Below are positions 13,075 to 24,160 of a DNA stretch of 64,000 nt, one piece after another. This DNA is from Chrysaora quinquecirrha (taxonomy: Eukaryota > Cnidaria > Scyphozoa > Semaeostomeae > Pelagiidae). The position numbers and the translations under genes were made by a program. The number at the start of each line of letters is the position of its first letter. Position 1 is the stretch's first letter. The DNA lies in the NCBI GenBank assembly GCA_014526335.1, contig JACTAT010000041.1, positions 274,420 through 338,419 of the forward strand, given 5' to 3'. Under the pieces are notes generated by a model. It saw nothing but the letters and a program-made list of their open reading frames with translations, searched no databases and was not told the origin of the DNA.

Positions 13075-14945
13075 CTAGAAAAGAAAATAAAACATGAAGC
13101 TAAAATTGGGATGTTAACATAGCATAGAAGGAAGTTCTACAAAAATCTTAGGTCTGAAAGAATTTCCAAAATCTAAGATTGTAATGCCAAGCTGACCTCT
13201 TAAAATAGAGTGGGGTTGGTCATGGTAAAAAGGCTTGTCCTCCCTTTTGTACCAATGGACCTCCCATTGAAGTTCCTATACGCTTCAACCCAAAGCCAGG
13301 TCAGTCAATCATCAAGTTGGCCAAACCATGTGGATAGGCTGCTACCTGAAACCACCACCTTAACATATACTGTAGGATATCAGATGCAAGAGGTAGATAT
13401 TAGTCTGCAAAAAGGTTGCCAATTTAAATTCTAAATCAAGAAACCAATGGATGTGGGATGAAGTTAGTCATAAAGATCAGCTCAATCCGCTAAGAGAGGG
13501 ATTAGGGTGATTTGTGGGGTCTGAAGGTGCTGTTGCATTGTGGTCTTATCCAGCTTACTAATGGTGTCAGAGAAGCTTAACAAGTTTGGGGTTCAAGCCC
13601 AAAATACAGTAGCATCACAGCCAGGGTTGATGTCCTAATTAGTTACCTACTACTGAGATCCTAGCTACTAGCACTAAATACACCATTTCACCTTCACCTT
13701 AGTCATTGTCCTTTGACTACTTAATCATTGTACCTGGCCTTCAGTCAGACAGCAAGCAAGCAAGCAATACTTATTTGTTAAGGAGATTGAGGGTTCTGGC
13801 GGCAATGCAGCTGAGTTGGAAGGCCCAGAAGTTTGTGTCTCAAAATAGGATTTATCTCTCTATGCAAATAGTGAAAGTATTAGCTACTGCATAACATGGC
13901 TGCATAATTATTAATCATATCCAACATGAAGGAACACACCCATTGTTATATAATACAATATCCCTGAAATACGAAACTAACCATTTAGGGCAGCAGCACT
14001 TGTACAAGTCCTTTTACCCATCATTTTACCAGTCACATGCCATGAGCCCATCCAATCAAAGTATGATTCACAGCAATCAAGAACATCAAATAATCCTGTT
14101 TTGCCACCAATTACGATTATATGATTATTGTCCCTTCTGCAGGATGCAATTGTTTGAAGTCTATTATCAGTCGTCCTACTAGGATCAGTCTTCAACAAAA
14201 GCATCTCATTAAAAATCTTTTTACAGTGTGTGCTAAAAGATGACAGTGCTCCATCAATGACGTATGAAGATATGAAACTTGTATCCAAGTGAAAAATCCT
14301 TAATCCCTCAAACAAAAGTTCTGGTATAAGTATTCTTCGTTTGTCAGCATCGTAAAGCACCCATTCTTCCAAAGCATTCACAACATCTTCCTCGGAAGAA
14401 ACATTCAAATTACTACTTTTCAAAATCTTTTTCAGCAAACTAGAGTTGATTTTCAAGAAGTCCTCAAAGAGAATAATTTCCATGAAATGATCTTCAATAT
14501 ACTGGAATGCTTGCGTCCAAAGTTGATGGCAAGAATGCAGATCGGCAAGGTTTAAAATACCAATACAGTTACTTGGGTGTATCTGTGAGATCATGAAATC
14601 ACAACATGCATCAACGATTCTTTCCAAATGAAGCATTCTTGCAGTTGCTAATAAATCTTGTACATTTCTTTGTGTTATGCAAATATTCCCAGTATAAGCA
14701 AAATTGATTATATCTTTTAAAGATTCAGGGTCTATTTCATGAAGCTGCACTTTGTATTGATTGCTTTCCTCTAATTTTCCAGTGAACATTGCTTTGAAAT
14801 ACTTGCTGCATGCTGATAAAACAGCTTTATGAGCACGGAATATGAAATCAGCAACCTGTAACTCTACATCACATAAAGACCCACGCTTTCTCAAATCATT
14901 CAAACCCAACAGAAGTGCTTTTGAATATTCTTCATCAGCATACAT
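5441..14945 (-). CDS. Kelch-like (BTB-BACK-Kelch) protein, complete 5-exon gene
   Basis: Coding exons, in order: 13982-14945, 12919-13074, 11696-11745, 7538-7787 and 5441-5712. All junctions use GT-AG and the phases close (964+156+50+250+272 = 1,692 nt, 563 aa plus stop). The start is the ATG at 14945. Domain order: BTB about residues 18-125 (LCDVELQV, AHKAVLSACS, YFKAMFTG), BACK about 130-235 (NCIGILNLADLHSC), then six Kelch blades about 275-563, several with the GG doublet and spaced Y/W. The length is typical of KLHL proteins. Family members usually act as substrate adaptors of Cullin-3 RING ubiquitin ligases through BTB-BACK. The specific orthologue (KLHL2/3, 12, 18, 20, 28 and so on) and the substrate cannot be told from the sequence. 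The gene is intact despite heavy transposon load in introns 3 and 4. Confidence 0.9.
5811..6306. mobile_element. Miniature inverted-repeat element (~495 bp) in KLHL intron 4
   Basis: Terminal inverted repeats: 'gggtgcgttcttttcaagcg' at the left and, on the opposite strand, 'gggtgcgttcttttggagcg' at the right. Sub-terminal copies of 'gcttcgct' and 'gattcgctt' fill both ends. There is no transposase frame and no clear target-site duplication (the flanks 'gaaattaa' and 'caaataaa' are only partly alike), so the superfamily is open. Confidence 0.65.
6808..7198. mobile_element. Miniature element with ACTCTTAGGTG ends, KLHL intron 4
   Basis: The left end reads 'actcttaggtgactaattgc' and the right end, on the minus strand, 'actcttaggtgcctaattgc', with G-rich tracts just inside both ends. 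The same termini bound elements at 35911-36249 and 58282-58525, and a partial inverted copy is at 2683-2828. No coding capacity. Confidence 0.6.
7243..7508 (-). mobile_element. tRNA-derived SINE, family 1 copy A
   Basis: On the minus strand the unit holds an A-box-like 'aagctcagtgg' and a B box 'ggttcgagtcc' spaced as in a tRNA gene. It is bounded by a 28-bp direct repeat (7243-7270 and 7481-7508, beginning atttgtcatgaatggcg), which may be a target-site duplication or a tandem piece of the element. A second copy of the family is at 61960-62230. It is not a functional tRNA: no acceptor stem could be drawn. Confidence 0.6.
7799..7874 (+). repeat. Dispersed repeat, copy 1 of 2
   Basis: About 75 bp containing 'tcggtctgtttctgacgtt' and 'aattccgcctt' matches, on the opposite strand, the segment around 53345-53425. 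It begins just inside KLHL intron 3, close to the exon 4 acceptor. Confidence 0.5.
8002..8699. repeat. Palindrome 1: ~265-bp near-perfect arms
   Basis: Left arm about 8002-8265 and right arm about 8434-8699 are reverse complements with only scattered differences, so the same protein-like frame appears on both strands (starting near 8087 on plus and 8612 on minus). The spacer is about 168 bp. The right arm runs straight into the minisatellite at 8699. Part of the larger foldback structure 8002-11110. Confidence 0.85.
8699..9372 (+). repeat. Minisatellite array A (direct orientation)
   Basis: Units of about 20-22 bp built on 'cagtacagtggagg' followed by either 'gataacat' or 'ctgtt', mixed with a 'gatgcatgtgggggataaca' variant. 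About 30 copies of the core are present. The same units occur in reverse orientation at 9984-11110. Confidence 0.9.
9463..9967. repeat. Palindrome 2: ~190-bp arms with an acidic ORF fragment
   Basis: Arms about 9463-9653 and 9783-9967 surround a 129-bp loop. Each arm can encode the same fragment, with SKKSSSPKSYFDCYLESL and an acidic DLSKKD end, on plus from the left arm and on minus from the right. The minus reading continues across the loop to a stop near 9676 (NGDIDLHSENEDYEDR). The product is unknown; it may be a remnant of the element's own gene. It is the centre of the foldback structure. Confidence 0.75.
9984..11110 (-). repeat. Minisatellite array B (inverted orientation)
   Basis: The same 20-22-bp family as array A but reverse-complemented: 'atgttatccctccactgtac' and 'tgaacagcctccactgtac' repeated for about 1.1 kb. 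It is longer than array A. Higher-order blocks are visible: the series with 'cccacacgcatcatg' recurs several times, suggesting unequal exchange. Confidence 0.9.
11835..12205 (+). repeat. Short TTAGGG-like interstitial runs, KLHL intron 2
   Basis: Degenerate 'gggttagggttaaggatta' type runs occur at about 11833-11906 and 12150-12200. They resemble the metazoan telomere repeat but are only a few units long and imperfect. The rest of intron 2 (11746-12918) shows nothing further that I can support. Confidence 0.5.
13545..13712 (+). mobile_element. SINE-like repeat, family 2 copy A (KLHL intron 1)
   Basis: It contains a B-box-like 'gggttcaagccc' and a tail 'atcacagccagggttgatg' to 'actgagatcctagctac'. 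The reverse complement of 33721-33887 matches throughout, including 'gtttcgagcccc', 'cacagccagggtcgagg' and 'ctgagatcctagcgac'. A tRNA-derived SINE is the simplest reading. Confidence 0.5.
13982..14945 (-). CDS. KLHL-type gene exon 1: BTB, BACK and start of Kelch blade 1
   Basis: This single 964-nt exon encodes residues 1-321 and ends in phase 1 at a GTTAGT donor. It contains the whole BTB and BACK domains and the first Kelch strand (HIIVIGGKTG). Putting BTB and BACK on one large 5' exon is common in KLHL genes. No convincing upstream coding exon was found. Confidence 0.9.
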
Positions 14946-16580
14946 TTCAAAACAAAACAGTTCCCAGTCTTTCTTGAATCAGGAAACTTTGGATTGGTTG
15001 CTGAAGGAAGGAAGCTGAGTGACTCAGTTCTTGAAAGGCTTCACCTTCAGGCTATTTACTGTTTAAAAGTGACTCAATTTTCAGGCAGAGCTCGTTTTAT
15101 AGCAATTTCTTCTGCAACCTGCGATAATTAACTTTTACTACCAATTTCTTTTGTCAGAAGTGCTAATTGTAAAACGATTTGCTGACGCGAGGCTGCATAT
15201 CGATCTATCTACCTGAAGTGTTTTGTTATCTTGATGACCACGCAGCCGGTCACGTCACAATTGCATTAGGATCACAGGCATTTCCCCATTTTTCAAGTAT
15301 TAACTTCTTACAAAAAATATCTTCGATTATAGATCGTTTACCTGACTCGTTATAAACACCTTGAACCAGTCTTTTGAGCTTCTTTAGTTGACACTTCACT
15401 CTGTTTTCTTCCTGTTGCAATTCCAACACAACTTTTGTGTGATCACGATAGCCATAAATAGTACGGTCCAGATTGAGAAAAATGTCTTAGCAATTTTTAT
15501 TTTGGTAATCTATCTGTTGTAAAATCGTAAAATCAAGTTTTTCGAAATTTGAAAGTGAAAAGATTAAATTTTTAAGATAGATTTTTCCAATTTAGATAAT
15601 ATTGGATGAAAAATTTCAGAAAATTGCAATAGCTCTTAATCACATTCTGACTAATGTTATCATCAAAAATTGAAGTTGTGCGCATCGTTGCGAGGCTTGG
15701 CTCAGAAACGAGATCTGCTCGAGGGAAGACAATGGAGAACGGAATGGTAATTAACTTAAGGGTATATGACGCGAAACCATGCGCATGTTCATCAATATTT
15801 TATCCGCATAACAATCAGTTCTGCGTAAAACTAGTTTTGTATATTTATAGTTATTTGTTTCTGGATAAAGAATTGTTCTCGAGTTAAATCGACAACCCGC
15901 TAACATATTCAAATAAGAAAACTTATGACGCAAATCAAAGTCGGCCAAAATCAATTTGCTCATTTTCTCAGTTCTCAATATTCCATTTCTTCTGCAAGTT
16001 GTGAGCTCGTAAAAAGTTCTGGTTTAAACGATTGTTAAATTGCTTTTGGTAGTGATTTATGCAGTAAGCGAGTTATGAAAGTGTAAAATTACAATATTCT
16101 CTTTTAGAAGTAGAACGTTGGTGAAACTAGCTACTTTCAGGCACTATTGTGGTGGATGCGCACTCAAACAGCGATTATTATGCTTGATGTGGTGGAAGAG
16201 GTTTTTCAGGGATGGGTATTCTTGTATAGGTTCGTCAGCCTGCAGTGAGCAAGGGGCAAGGAGACGCTCAGTAGCTATAAAGCTTTGCTTTGAGGAATCA
16301 CTTACTTTAATATCATCACCTTAATCCCTTAATTAATGCAAGATGCAGCCCAGCCTTAGAGGCGCCTAAAGCAAGGCATCGGGGCGCAAAGCAGAGGGGG
16401 CGGAAGCAATAAACTCAGGGAAAACAACAGGAAAATCACAATTTTTATGAGGGCAAAGGGGCAATCTTCCCCGCTGCTCCCATGCTTCCGGCGCCCCTGC
16501 CCAGTCTTATCGAAATTTCGCCTTGCTCGTAAGAAAACTAGCCAAATCGACTTCAAGCATCAAATACATGGCGAATGTTT
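14946..16580. other. Intergenic region upstream of the KLHL-type gene
   Basis: This should contain the KLHL promoter and any 5' untranslated exon. No TATA box, CpG island or coding exon could be supported by eye. Short frames at 15654-15978 overlap on both strands and look like chance. Confidence 0.4.
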
Positions 16581-17475
16581 TTTAACCCTATTAAGTATGG
16601 GGGGGGGGGGCGTTTTCCGCCCCCTCCTACTTTTGCTCGTGTATCATCTGCAAGAACTCCTTAGTAGCTTTGGTAATGGTCTGACTTTTCGTAGAATTTA
16701 TCAAGGAACCTTATAGTATGGGTTATGGTGTTGCGGACTTAGTCACGTGACCAGCAAATGTCTATATTTGGAAGCAGGTAATGCAAATTACCCTTCAATC
16801 GGCTATATCTCTGTCAATAATTATCACATATAAAAGAAATATATATGGTTGGACTTCTCTTGGCAAGAGCTATCATTTGATATATCATTTGAATGTTTTT
16901 GATATTGTTGGCAAATTTTGTCACTTGTCACGTGATCAATCTAATTAATGTTGTTAATTAGCCTAATTAGCAATTTTTCTAAATTTTTGGATTGAGTCAT
17001 GCATAACGCAGTGTAAACTATGCTTTTGAAGATTTTTACTGAAAATAAAGCTTGTTATATACGTTTTCCAAAATGCTGAGTAAGCAAAAAATTTTTTCCT
17101 CATCATAAACGCTTATAAAAGTTGACAAGAAACAGCAATTAGCTGATAATTAGCTTAAATGATGGAAAAAGTTTACTTTCTATAGAGATTTTAACATTTA
17201 CAGTGCCTTTTACCTATTTTAGTCCGATTTAGCTTGATTTTCGGCAACGTAGATGAAATAGTCATAATTTCACACTCAAAACGGTCGCTAGGCAACGTGT
17301 CACGTGACTAATTAGCAAACAAAAGTGTTGATTAGTTGCAATTGGGTACTTGCACATGTCTACTAAGTTTTATCTCAATCAGACAAATAGCAGCTGAGAT
17401 AACTAGGGGGGGGCGAAAAACGCCCCCCCCCCATACTTAAAGAGGCAAAATATAGCCCATACCAAATAGGGTTAA
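16581..17475. mobile_element. Inverted-repeat element (~890 bp) with G-tract ends
   Basis: The left end reads 'taaccctattaagtatgggg' and continues into 'gggcgttttccgccccctcc'. The right end, reverse-complemented, gives 'taaccctatttggtatgggc', then 'aagtatgggg' and 'gggcgtttttcgcccccc'. The interior has 'cacgtgac' and 'cacgtgat' motifs but no transposase frame. Class unknown. Confidence 0.6.
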
Positions 17476-18240
17476 ATGCAAAAATGAAAGAAGCGTCACA
17501 AATGATAGATGTTTTGCTGATATGGAAGGGCAAAGTCAAATTGGGCTTTCATAGCACTTTCAGTATAAGAAGTCTGTTCAAATTATGTGCTATCGTTGGA
17601 AGCAGTAATGAAAGTAGGGGAGAAATGTAGGATTTGAAAGGTTTGGTTTTAGATTATGATAAAACAATGCTTATCGACCAAATGATGTCAGAGCGATTGA
17701 AATTTGTTTGCAAAAAATAGTTTCACAAATTTGGCTTGGCAAGATCGTAAAACAATTGCTCGTCAAACGTGTTTTGCCCGAGCGAAGCAGAAAATGTTTG
17801 AAAAAATTTCCAATTCTATTTCTCGTTTTTTGCGATTTAAGTTGACATAACTACTTGTAAAGCAAATGACTAATTATCAAACAATGCCGGCAAAACACTT
17901 TTCGCCACGAAACGTCAGAAAAAATTTCCTTGTCAAACAAACCACTGTTCGACCGTTTGGCCACGTTTCAGAACGAAAACACTGTCTAATGTTTTTTACT
18001 TCGGACAAGCAGGAAAAAGTTTGAACTGTTCAAAAATAAATACCAAGCAAACTCTCTGTGGCAATGAAATTTTGCGACACAGGGAAACAAATGATCAAAC
18101 ATTGTCAAATGTTTTAAAAACATTATGCGATTAATTTGCCTATTTGAAAACTTCGTTTGAATATTTGACGTTAGTTAAGGTGTCTGTTTATAATCCAAAA
18201 ACAAGAAAGGCATAACAGATAAAGCTCTCCTTTTACGAAT
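17476..18240. other. Intergenic, no supported gene
   Basis: AT-rich sequence with scattered 'gtttgac' and 'aaacattg' words in both orientations, resembling decayed repeats. Similar words recur at about 32610-32860. Nothing coding was found. Confidence 0.35.
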
Positions 18241-18257
18241 TTACTACAATGTCCTTG

Positions 18258-18655
18258 CAAGAGTACCCAGGTGTGACGTCATCAAAACTCTATTTTTAGA
18301 ATTTGGAGCTTTGCTTGTCATTTTGTGAAAAAGCGTCAAAAATAATGCTTATTCGTGCAACAATCAGTAAAATATGTCAAACATTGACTGCGATATGGCC
18401 ATCCAAAGAAATAAATTTCAATAGGAAATCACTGAACTTTCGCTTCTGTTCATAATGTTTGAACAAGGCGCAAAACACAGTGATTTCCTATTGAAATGTA
18501 CTTCTTCGGATGGCCATATCTCAGCCAATGTTTGATATATTTTACTGATTCTTGCACATTAAGACTTTATTTTTTATGCTCTTTCAGAAACTGAAGAGGA
18601 AATCTCGAAATTCTAAAAATAGATTTTTGTGACGTCATTACTTGGGTACTCTATA
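18258..18655. mobile_element. Near-symmetric foldback element (~400 bp)
   Basis: Left arm about 18258-18435 and right arm about 18478-18655 are inverted copies. The ends share 'agagtaccca' and 'gtgacgtca', and 'gatggccatat' and 'cagtgatttcctattgaaat' mark the inner parts. The spacer is only about 40 bp, so the transcript or single strand could fold fully. Miniature element without coding capacity. Confidence 0.65.
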
Positions 18656-19395
18656 ATAGAAGTAGACATAAGCGACAAGGAAAAATTGTTTCGTAAACAA
18701 AAACAAAGAATACACAAGCTACGTCCGACAATACTTAATGACCCATATCTTGTACTAAAAATACTGTATTCAGCTAACTGTTACTTTTGCGTTAAATAGT
18801 ATGATCGGTTCTCATATTTACAGTGTGAGGAAAACCTAAGTTTAAGTTAACGATTTCTATCAGCGCTGCTAAGCTTTGAATCATCTTGACACTGACGTGA
18901 AAGGATGAAAATAAGATACCAAAGCATGTATACTGTTATTTCGTATAAATTAAAGCAATTCTTTATACATAAAGTCATTATAACAAACCACGTAATTAAG
19001 TACAGTTATTTGTCGTTGAAAGAAATTCTTATTTACAAACATAAGCAACTAAGACTCTTGCTTTTGAGAAAACTTAAGCAGTAAAGACGGCAAGACTCAC
19101 TGATGGATATCCAAATGATTAACAGAAGTGATGTTACTGTTATTAAGGTGGATTGAGAATCGTAACGGTTATTTTGTTTGTTGAACTGAGAGAAGGCCTT
19201 CTCAACAATCGCTCAACATTTGCTCATTAGATCTGTCACAGAATCAAAACCAGAGACATGCCTTTTTAAAGCGCAATCTACGCAATTCAAAAATTGTCAT
19301 CATCGAAAGCCACATAAAAGAGTGCTTAAGTCAAATTCAAAATGTCTTTTGGTCAATAGGCCGGCCTATTACAAAGTTTTCGCACAAGTGATCTT
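18656..19395. other. Intergenic, no supported feature
   Basis: About 740 bp of AT-rich sequence. No exon, RNA gene or repeat boundary could be supported. Confidence 0.4.
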
Positions 19396-19399
19396 TGAC

Positions 19400-19640
19400 T
19401 ACAGGAATCTGCAAGTCTGAGACTTCGAAATCTCAATCTGCAAATTTTGCGGTTCTGAAATCTCAGTCTGCAAGTCTTGCGGTTCTGAAATCTCAATCTG
19501 CAAGTCTTGCGATTTTGAAATCTCAATCTGAAAGACTTACGATTTTGAAATCTCAATCTGCAAGTCTTTGCAATTCTGAAATCTCAATCTGCAAGTCTCG
19601 CAATTCTGAAATCTCAATCTGCAAGTCATTCAGATTTGAC
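19400..19640 (+). repeat. 30-bp minisatellite, about 8 units
   Basis: Units follow 'tctcaatctgcaagtcttgc' plus 'gattctgaaa'. Spacing is a steady 30 bp with two units of 31 bp near the end. The period is a multiple of three, so frames stay open on both strands; this explains the repetitive serine-rich translation here, which I do not call as a gene. Confidence 0.85.
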
Positions 19641-20158
19641 CTCAGTAATCTCAGTTTGACTTCCAGACTCCTGTTACGGGAAAACGTAAACCTTCTAGGA
19701 CTGAGAGTGACCTCTGAACTCTCAGCTTTCAAAGGTGATCTTCAGAACTTAGATCTTTGACCTCCGGCGAATAAGACGCACTTATGAACTTTTAAGCAAG
19801 TGACTTCCAACGATGTTATTTGCGAGGTTATTTGGTGATTCTTAAAGATTCAATTGAAAAAACGTAGAGTTTTGGAGGCTCTATTCGGTTCTGTTCAGAT
19901 CTAGAGCAAAACTGTTTAGTGTTTCAGGCCTTAATGCTGTAATTATCTGCTTGGATTTATGCATCTACCACCTTAAATTTCAGATATCCATCAGATGTAT
20001 CTCGCCTATCTTTAAAGTCAAGTTAAAATCCTAAGCTTAAGTTGGCTTTTGAAAACAATTATTATGAAACATTCAAGTTAAAAGTCAAGGATTAAATTAA
20101 AAAACTAAAATAAAATATAGTCATGTGTCACTTTATAGTCTAAGTGACGTAAATAAAA

Positions 20159-23100
20159 TCACATCATGTAATATCTAAGTTTTTCAGAAATGTCCTTCCC
20201 TTGATTAGCTGCTTCGTCGTAAAGTGACTCACCATAGCAGATATAAAGTTCTTCACACAGCTTTGCTGTGGCTGTATTGATATCGTTTCTAGAATTGGCA
20301 GCACTGCCGCCTTTCGAATTTGAGAGTAGATGCCATAGTACAGGAAAAATGTGAGTCTGAATTAGGTTTGGTTTTCTCTGGAAGATTGGAGTGACCAAAT
20401 CTGGAAAATAAGACCAAGTCCCTGCTAAATGACTACAGTATACACAAAGGAAAAATTTGTCGAACTGTAAGAATAACTACATTTTGTGGCACTAGACACA
20501 TCCTTTTTCCTCATGCCTTTCAATTTAGCCAAGAGCAGAACGTTCATTATAGACACAGCGTCTTTCAATGACACTCTTACGGTTTTCCTTTTGGCCACAC
20601 GTTTCTCAAAATGCAACAGTCGACTGATAATGCCCTAAAGCTACGTGGACACTGAAACATTTTTCATGCCCTTGCAACAAACACCTATTGTTTCCGTGTC
20701 TCAAGGTGTTAAAGAAGAAACGAAACTTGATGTTTGTCGCGCCATGTGACAATAGTCTCCACTTAATGTTGAGCGGTAGCTTAAAATGTGTTCAAACTGT
20801 TGATAAATATCTTTTAGATCAATCCTAAAAGATGTTCTCTTCGCTATACTTATGAACAAATAATCAATTTATAAAACTACATTTGACATCCGCTATGTCG
20901 AACCCTCAAGGGAAACTGGAATTTGTTCGAGATAGCGAATGTTCGAAATAACGGATGCCCGATATAAATATAAAAAATTATAGTTTTTAAGTCAGAAAAG
21001 GAACCCCTATTAACATGCAGGGCTTTGATCCCGAATTCCATCAAACAAGTCTGGTATTTTTTTTACATAGGAGTCAAAGCTCATCTGCTTTCATCCCTAC
21101 TATTGGTGAAATTGAGATAATGGCGATGCAGCACATCTCGAAAGAGAACAGCTTCATCTATTGTATACATGGACAGCATATCACTTAGCGGCTGCCATTC
21201 TCGCCCCGCAAGGCGAACTTATACATATTTTCAGCCTGTCTCTTTATCCAGTTCAGCAGAAAATTCGGCAAAGTTCGAAATAAAGAGCAGGTTTTCCTCC
21301 ATGGGAAATCGAAAATGGTTCGAGAAAGCGAATGTTCGAGATAACGGGGTTCGAGATAGCGGATGCTTTTTCTATACAAACCCTTATACCAAAACGAGGG
21401 GAAATGGCAAATCGTTCGAGATAGCCAATGTTCGAGATAGCGGGCAGTCGAGATAGCGGATGTCAACTGTAATTATAGTAAACTGACTTTTTAAATTATG
21501 TCTTGCAAACCATCTGGTGTCTGCATAGCAGATTGTGTAACGCAAACAGTGCACATTAATGGCTCAAAGGAAAGTTATGTCATGGCAGCCGGATACAATG
21601 AAACACTGACAGTGGCCAAAAGTACACAAAATGTCTGTACAGTAATTTTTTCAATACAACTTTACGTCGACACAAATTAGGAATAAAAATATTAAGCAAT
21701 GAATCAATAGAAATACTTAGATTTTGTCTTACCTGCAAGCCTCATGGCCATTTCCGGTTTAACTCGTGTATTTCCGTAACGGACAGCAGATATAAGTGGT
21801 TGCAGCAAGAGAATATTATCTGAAAGATAACAAGGCAAAAATGACGATTAAAAAACCATATAACCAAAAAAAAACTTCGTCTGCAAGCAATATGGCTTCT
21901 ATAAACGCATTGCCTCTAAAAAGTGATTCTACCAAACATAAACTAGTACTTGTAAGACCAAATGTTAATAATCCTTCATGAAACCATTCTAGCTTCTTTT
22001 AAACTGTTCAATCTGGCCAGGCCTGATCCCCTCTCTAAAGTCAAGTAAAGTTGCCGTTTTTGAGTCTACTATTAGCCTAGGGATATTCAGTCGACTTTAC
22101 ACTTTACCCCTGGCCTGGATGCATTAGCATATAGCAGGGTGCAGCCACACACGGCACACTTATAACTACCGACCAGGTACCCATTTATACACCTGGGTAG
22201 AGAGAGGGACATTTGTGTTAACAACTTGCCCAAGGTTGTTATCTCTGCAACGCAAGTGGAAAGACCGTGGCTCGAACGCTAATCACTGCGCCACAGAGGC
22301 CTCTACGGTCCAGTGTTAAGGGGATTCAACGGCCATAAAGACGCACGTCAGAGGAAAAGACAGTTTATAAATAGATCATTGTCTTTCGCTAATGAACAAA
22401 TCACTGACACTGTTGTGCAGAGTAAAACATCACGACAGTAACAAATTGCAATTTGTATTCAAAGCAATTCAATAGCCATTTTCTAAAATGCTTGGTCTTA
22501 TCTCCGTTGATTCCCTTTATCAGGTTCCGAACCAAGTTTTGATTACGCATAATTTGCGTATTCCAGATTTGGACTTGTTTACAGGGTTTGAAGCCTCACA
22601 GCTTTGTTGTAACGTCAATAAGATAAATCGAGATCTTACCTACGTATTTTGTGAAAGATACTAGAACTTCCATCGCAGCATTATAAATTGAATTATTTTT
22701 TGACGCAACAGACGAAGTCAATGACTGCATCAGCATTGTGATGAGAGGAGCTAATGAATCCCTGAGAATGGGAATGATTTTGTTCATCGTTTGAAGTGCT
22801 TGTAAGTTGACCTGCAAATGATAACACTGAATGAATAATAAAGCCACTTTTGTAGGAGGAAAAGTTGGATAAGAGCTGCAGCTTTATAACCTACAACTTA
22901 GGTACTTACTTTATGCTTCTAGTAGGCTGTTATTTCTATCTTTTTCAGCTAATTTAGGCCTACGGTGCATGCCACATCCAGGCACGCTTAGTTTAACAGC
23001 ACTTCCGATGATGGCGAAGTTAAGAACCCTCACATCGAAGGTTACGAATGTTTAAGCAACTGAAATAATGGCAATTAGCCACTATTGTCTTCCCGAATAA

Positions 23101-24160
23101 TTTGTCATCTGCCATCACACATATACCAAAGAAACATCATTAATTAAGGTTGGTAGGACAATTTGGAAATGAAATTAGAAATGAGAGAACTATCTTGAAA
23201 CGAGGGAAAGAGGACGACATAAAGGAAACGGAAGGAACTCTGAGATTGTTTCAAGATACTTTTTCCAAAGCCAAGAAATTTTTAGGTAAAAAGAAGATAA
23301 ACAGTCAAGAATTTCAGAGTTTGACGGGGTTTTAGCTAAACGGCGTGGTGGGGGACATACTTCTATAGTTGGACGAATAACAAGGGACGAGTAAAACCGT
23401 AGCTTGTCATTGCGAGTAGTCTGGCTACCAGTTAAGATAAGCCAAATTTAAATTACTTCGAAATGTTTCATCAAATACTATACGCTGTCTTCAAAGTATA
23501 CGTGCAAATATCTTGTGAAAAATTTGCAGGGGTGTGAAAAAATAAACCAAAAAAAAATATTTGCAAATTTAAATTACCTTGCTGTTCGAGTCCGTGAGTC
23601 GCGGAATGAATTTATCGAATACCTATAAGAATTATTGAATTTTATATCAAAAATTAATAGCGCATTTCTATCAAAAATTAAGAAAAACTTTATTCTAGAT
23701 AAGAAAGAGCCAGCTACAAGTCACAGTCGAAATTAGAAAAGTTTTGGAAGAGTAAACGTTTCCAACCACGAAGGCACAGACAGTCAATTCATAACAGATT
23801 TGTGAACAAATATCAGATTGGCCTGTCTTTTCAAAGCTGTGCAGGCGGGCCAGACAAGCCCCGTAGGATGCTATGGGCACCTCTATCGGCAGCATTGGCA
23901 GTGAACCAAAATTAAACCGGAAGAGCAAAATTTCATCCGGACAAAATGAAACCTGATCGGGTAGTTGCATTGAAATTTGCGAGGATAAAGCAATATTTAA
24001 CGATTTAACAAAAAATTTTTTTTACCTTACTAATATGCTTTTCAACACCCTCAGGATTCGTGCAGACTAGGTCGTATAAATTTTCAATCGCTTCAGACCT
24101 AGTTTTCCAGTCATTAGCAGTCAAACCAGCCAGTGAATCTAAATCTATTTGTTTCGCAGG
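20159..24160 (-). CDS. TOGARAM1: TOGARAM1 exons 16-20: TOG4 and stop
   Basis: Exon 16 (24026-24160) opens TOG4 with LTANDWKTRSEAIENL. Exon 17 (23578-23622, 45 nt) is VFDKFIPRLTDSNSK, exon 18 (22640-22811) VNLQALQTMNKIIPILRD, exon 19 (21733-21819) NILLLQPLISAVRYGNTRV, and exon 20 (20159-20400) LVTPIFQRKPN, VLWHLLSNSKGG and the stop. The order and content match the C-terminal TOG domain of the family, which ends shortly after this helix pair. Confidence 0.9.

Noticed and set aside
16118..16716. Plus and minus frames around 16.1-16.7 kb
   Set aside because: Overlapping frames on both strands, part inside a repeat, no recognised protein.
19353..19760. Repetitive protein frames on both strands, and a CRISPR-like look of the 30-bp repeat
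   Set aside because: Units are contiguous with no spacers and lie in an animal genome; a 30-bp minisatellite explains the open frames.
23695..23970. 91-codon minus frame in TOGARAM1 intron 16
   Set aside because: No splice phase match, no domain, and the TOG4 exons are complete without it.
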